64,000 nucleotides of DNA from NCBI GenBank assembly GCA_020632595.1, contig JACKFF010000018.1, forward strand, positions 1-64,000, written 5' to 3'. The stretch comes from Nitrospiraceae bacterium (GTDB taxonomy: Bacteria > Nitrospirota > Nitrospiria > Nitrospirales > UBA8639). Under the pieces are notes generated by a model. That model saw only the letters and a list, made by a program, of their open reading frames with translations, was not told the origin of the DNA and ran no database searches. This document shows positions 60,707 through 64,000 of this stretch, in pieces. The number at the start of each line of letters is the position of its first letter. Positions within the stretch are counted from its first letter, which is position 1. The position numbers were made by a program, and so were the translations under genes.

Positions 60707-63121
60707 ATGGCCAAACGAACCCGGTCTGGCACCGATAATACCACCAACAACCCTTCAGCAATCATCCCGGTTTTGTTGGATGAAACGACGCGGCAACGCT
60801 ATCTCAATTATGCGCTCTCGGTTATTACCTCACGAGCCCTCCCGGATATCCGGGATGGATTGAAACCGGTGCAGCGGCGCATTTTGTTTTCCATGTTTCA
60901 CAATCATCGCCTGGTGCCTGACCGGCCTCCCATCAAGAGCGCCAAAGTCGTGGGGTCGGTTATCGGTGAGTGGCATCCACATGGAGACGCGGCGGTTTAT
61001 GACGCGATGGCTCGCATGGCCCAACCCTGGTCATTGCGCAACACCCTGGTGGATGGCCATGGAAATTTCGGCAGCCAGGACGGCGACCGTCCTGCCGCTT
61101 ATCGCTATACCGAAGCCCGTCTGACACCCCTCGCACTCGAACTGCTGAATGAACTGAATAAAAACACAGTCGACTTCCAACCCAATTACGATGGCAAAGC
61201 GGAAGAACCGCTGGTCCTCCCCGCCCGCTTTCCCAACCTGCTGGTGAATGGATCGACAGGAATTGCCGTGGGCATGGCCACCAATATCCCTCCCCATAAC
61301 TTAGGAGAGGTGATCGAGGCCGCGATCGCCTTGATTGCGAATCGGGATGCCTCTATTTCCGATCTCATGAAATACCTGAAAGGCCCGGACTTTCCGACCG
61401 GCGGCGAAATTTTGAACAACAAAACTGAAATCCGGGAAATGTATGAGACCGGACAGGGGTCGATCCGGCTTCGCGGAGAATATGAAGTCAAAGCATTGGA
61501 TCACGGAAAATCAGCCATTCTCATTACATCCATTCCCTTTGCCGTCGATAAGTCCGCCATTGTTGAACGGATCGGCGAATTAATCATCACCAAAAAGGTT
61601 CCGCAATTGGTGGATGTCCGTGACGAGTCCACAACCGAAGTTCAGATCGCGCTTGAGACACAAAAAGATGCCGATCCCCATCTGGCCATGGCCTATCTCT
61701 TTAAACATACCCCGCTACAAAATAACTTTTCCGTTAATTTGACGTGCCTGGTTCCAGTACCGGGATCGACCGTGGCCCGCCCTGATTGCCTGAATCTTAA
61801 GCAGATGCTGGAACAGTTCATCGACTTTCGCTTTGTCACCGTCAAACGAAGATTCAGCTACGATTTGCAAGTCCTGGAAAAGCGAATCCATATCCTGAAT
61901 GGGTTCAAACTCATTTTCGACGCTCTGGATCAGGTGCTCAAGATCATCCGGCAAAGTGAAGGTAAAGCCGATTCTGCCAATAAACTCCAGCAACGATTCG
62001 GACTGGAACCCATTCAAACCGATGCGATTTTGGAAACGCCCATCTATAAATTATCCCGAACCGAAATTAAAAAAATGCTGGATGAGCTGGCTGACAAGCT
62101 CCGCCAGGCCAAGAATCTCAAAACCCTTCTGGCTTCCAATACCAAATTATGGGATGTGGTCAAAAAAGAACTGGAAGAGGTTGCCACGACTTTTGGAGAC
62201 AAACGCCGGACCAAAATCGGGCGGCGGCAAACCGAGGAAGTCGAGTTTGATCCGGACGCATTCCGGGTTAAGGAAGACGCCGTGATCACCGTTTCCGCAG
62301 ATGGATGGATCCGGCGAGTCGGCCTCATCAAAGATCTTTCCAAAGCACGGGTTCGGGAAGGCGATCGGATCATGACGATTTTAGGCGGGAGCACCCTAGA
62401 ATCGGTGGTGTTCTTTTCCAATTATGGCAGCGCCTACTCTATTCGCATCGGCGATATTCCACCGGCCCGAAGCGGCTTTGGAGATCCGGCGCAAAAGCTC
62501 TTTAAATTCAAAGATGGCGAACGTATTATTGAGGGGCTGAGCTTCGATCCGCGTACGCGGACAACAGGACTGTCCGCCCTTGCACCGTCAAAAGATCGCA
62601 ACCTGCCACTCTTCGACAGTACCCCATCCGATCTCTACGGAGAAGCCGTCGCCATGACTTCCAGCGGGATGGGAATTCGATTTGAGCTTGCCGCCTTCCA
62701 GGAGCCGTCGACCCGACTGGGCCGAAAATTTTGTAAACTCAAGGAAGGGGAAGAAGTCGTCGGAGTCAACCAGGTGACCGCTCCTCTGCAAAAAACCGTC
62801 GTGGCGGTTGTCTCCGCGCGAGGACGAGCCTTACTCTGTCAGGCCGAAGAGGTGGCGCAATTGGCCGGACCCGGCCGTGGAGTCATCGTGTTGAAATTAG
62901 ACCAGAACGATACCGTGGTTGGATTTAAATTATTATCTTCAAAAGAAGAGGAGCTCGCGCTTGCCAAAGAAGACGGGGGCACCCTTTCCGTCTCCCTTCG
63001 CAAATACCAGGTGGTCGGACGTGGAGGAAAAGGACATCCATTGCTTAGGCGGGGTCGTCTGACCGGCATGATTCCAACTGAATTGACTGTGCCGGTTTTC
63101 CAAACAGAAGTTGCCCCCTAG
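60707..63121 (+). CDS. parC: DNA topoisomerase IV subunit A
   Basis: 804-aa breakage-rejoining subunit that decatenates chromosomes. The active-site Tyr is in AAYRYTEARL, with the preceding DGHGNFGSQDGD. Six-bladed C-terminal repeats follow (RVREGDRIMTILGG; ARSGFGDPAQKLFKFKDGERI). The GyrA box QRRGGKG is replaced by VVGRGGKG, favouring ParC over GyrA. Start at ATG 60707 with AAAGGA nine bases before. parE follows 68 bases later on the same strand. Confidence 0.93.
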   Translation: MAKRTRSGTDNTTNNPSAIIPVLLDETTRQRYLNYALSVITSRALPDIRDGLKPVQRRILFSMFHNHRLVPDRPPIKSAKVVGSVIGEWHPHGDAAVYDAMARMAQPWSLRNTLVDGHGNFGSQDGDRPAAYRYTEARLTPLALELLNELNKNTVDFQPNYDGKAEEPLVLPARFPNLLVNGSTGIAVGMATNIPPHNLGEVIEAAIALIANRDASISDLMKYLKGPDFPTGGEILNNKTEIREMYETGQGSIRLRGEYEVKALDHGKSAILITSIPFAVDKSAIVERIGELIITKKVPQLVDVRDESTTEVQIALETQKDADPHLAMAYLFKHTPLQNNFSVNLTCLVPVPGSTVARPDCLNLKQMLEQFIDFRFVTVKRRFSYDLQVLEKRIHILNGFKLIFDALDQVLKIIRQSEGKADSANKLQQRFGLEPIQTDAILETPIYKLSRTEIKKMLDELADKLRQAKNLKTLLASNTKLWDVVKKELEEVATTFGDKRRTKIGRRQTEEVEFDPDAFRVKEDAVITVSADGWIRRVGLIKDLSKARVREGDRIMTILGGSTLESVVFFSNYGSAYSIRIGDIPPARSGFGDPAQKLFKFKDGERIIEGLSFDPRTRTTGLSALAPSKDRNLPLFDSTPSDLYGEAVAMTSSGMGIRFELAAFQEPSTRLGRKFCKLKEGEEVVGVNQVTAPLQKTVVAVVSARGRALLCQAEEVAQLAGPGRGVIVLKLDQNDTVVGFKLLSSKEEELALAKEDGGTLSVSLRKYQVVGRGGKGHPLLRRGRLTGMIPTELTVPVFQTEVAP

Positions 63122-63189
63122 TTTCCTGATGCATTACACCAAGAACCTGTTGCCTTTTTTCATTCTCATTCACTCACGAGGATCCGTTC

Positions 63190-64000
63190 ATGGGTAAAAC
63201 ATATGATGCCAGTGACATCGTCGTACTGGAGGGAATTGAACCCGTCCGACGCCGTCCTGCGATGTATATTGGAGGCACCGATAAGACGGGCCTGCACCAC
63301 TTAGTCTGGGAAATTCTGGATAACGCGATCGATGAGGTTATTAATGGGTACGCCACTCACATCATCGTGGAACTGGATAAATCACGTGAAGGCCTCCGCA
63401 TCACGGACAACGGTCGTGGCATTCCGGTGGATAAACATCCCAAACACAAAAAGTCGGCATTAGAAATTATTATGACAACCTTACATGCCGGAGGTAAGTT
63501 TGATACCGGAAGTTACATCCATTCCGGCGGATTGCATGGAGTCGGAGCCTCGGTGGTGAATGCCCTGTCCCGTCACCTCGAAGTTCAGGTGAAACGTGAC
63601 GGCAAGGAGTGGGAACAGACCTATCAGGCCGGAGTACCTCAAGGCCCGGTCAAAGCCCTGGGCAATGCACGGGGGACCGGAACTTCGGTCTATTTTCGTC
63701 CCGATCCCAAAATATTCGGCAAAACCATTCAATTCGATCCCGCTGTGTTACAGGATACGCTTGATGCGAAGGCCTATCTGCATAAGGGGCTCAAGCTGAC
63801 TTTCAAAGATGGGACCACCGGAGAAACCCACCTGTTTCATCACGAGCAGGGCATCCAGGAATACTTGCGCAAATTAGTGGCGGATCGCGGTCGAAAAACG
63901 ACCGCCGATTTCGTTTTCTACCTGGAACGGCAATTTAAAAATGGCCCATCAGGCGCTGAAGGAGGCGCACAGGCACTGAAGATGGAAGTCGCCTTGCAAT
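63190..64000 (+). CDS. parE: DNA topoisomerase IV subunit B (C-terminus beyond the window)
   Basis: First 270 residues of the ATPase subunit. GHKL motifs are visible: VWEILDNAIDEVINGYA (the Glu and Asn of motif I), ITDNGRGIPVD, and LHAGGKFD with the GGLHGVGASVVNALS loop. No stop codon is reached before the window edge. GyrB is the other candidate, but position right after parC favours ParE. Confidence 0.92.
   Translation, partial: MGKTYDASDIVVLEGIEPVRRRPAMYIGGTDKTGLHHLVWEILDNAIDEVINGYATHIIVELDKSREGLRITDNGRGIPVDKHPKHKKSALEIIMTTLHAGGKFDTGSYIHSGGLHGVGASVVNALSRHLEVQVKRDGKEWEQTYQAGVPQGPVKALGNARGTGTSVYFRPDPKIFGKTIQFDPAVLQDTLDAKAYLHKGLKLTFKDGTTGETHLFHHEQGIQEYLRKLVADRGRKTTADFVFYLERQFKNGPSGAEGGAQALKMEVALQ

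Overview
The window is an ordinary bacterial chromosome segment (Gram-negative type: outer-membrane efflux channels, lipoproteins, periplasmic proteins) with roughly balanced base composition. The gene mix, the style of the proteins and a dispersed 'GTTGAAAAA-GCCGCCAGCGG-GTTCTCGCC' element that I associate from memory with Nitrospira genomes suggest a member of the Nitrospirota, probably Nitrospira. That assignment is an inference, since there is no rRNA or other decisive marker here.

Layout. 1-7830 (minus strand): a TetR-led tripartite RND efflux operon (tetR, membrane-fusion lipoprotein, RND pump, TolC channel) followed closely by prfC (release factor 3), which is cut by the window edge. 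8425-13437: a small membrane protein, a PepSY protein with an OmpR-type two-component system, a beta-barrel-like protein, and a divergent YgiW-type OB-fold stress protein. 13654-16969: small hypothetical genes, a DUF502 membrane protein, one copy of a dispersed inverted-repeat element and an SDR-type reductase/epimerase.

17125-29001 is the most unusual block. All genes lie on the minus strand. In transcription order they are: a 1855-aa protein joining two alpha/beta-hydrolase segments to a CHAT (caspase-like) protease and a helical tail; an exported protein of unknown function; a TIR-domain protein with one membrane segment; a trypsin-like/FGE-sulfatase-like fusion broken by one extra base in a six-base homopolymer; and a trypsin-like/PEGA protein. 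Small GACGTC palindromes flank the CHAT-TIR part on both sides. I read the block as a candidate biological-conflict or regulated-proteolysis locus. Next to it is a Phd/VapC toxin-antitoxin pair whose toxin has an in-frame stop.

30160-35225 is a second TetR-led export operon (FtsX-like permease, ABC ATPase, HlyD-type adaptor, NodT-type channel). 35655-43660 holds lon, a lipoprotein, a YjgN-M48 peptidase pair, small hypothetical genes, a CPBP-like membrane protein without a clear start, and a PAS-like protein. 44064-56399 holds an ornithine-decarboxylase-family enzyme, two exported proteins of unknown function, a HyuA/HyuB pair, a second long dispersed repeat, a seven-repeat FG-GAP protein and several small zinc-binding proteins. 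56424-64000 is a housekeeping end: a PQQ-type sugar dehydrogenase homologue, mreB, an M23 peptidase, parC and the start of parE.

No rRNA, tRNA, CRISPR array, phage or transposase gene was seen. Several annotated starts are GTG or ATG codons chosen because of a good ribosome-binding site rather than the longest open frame.
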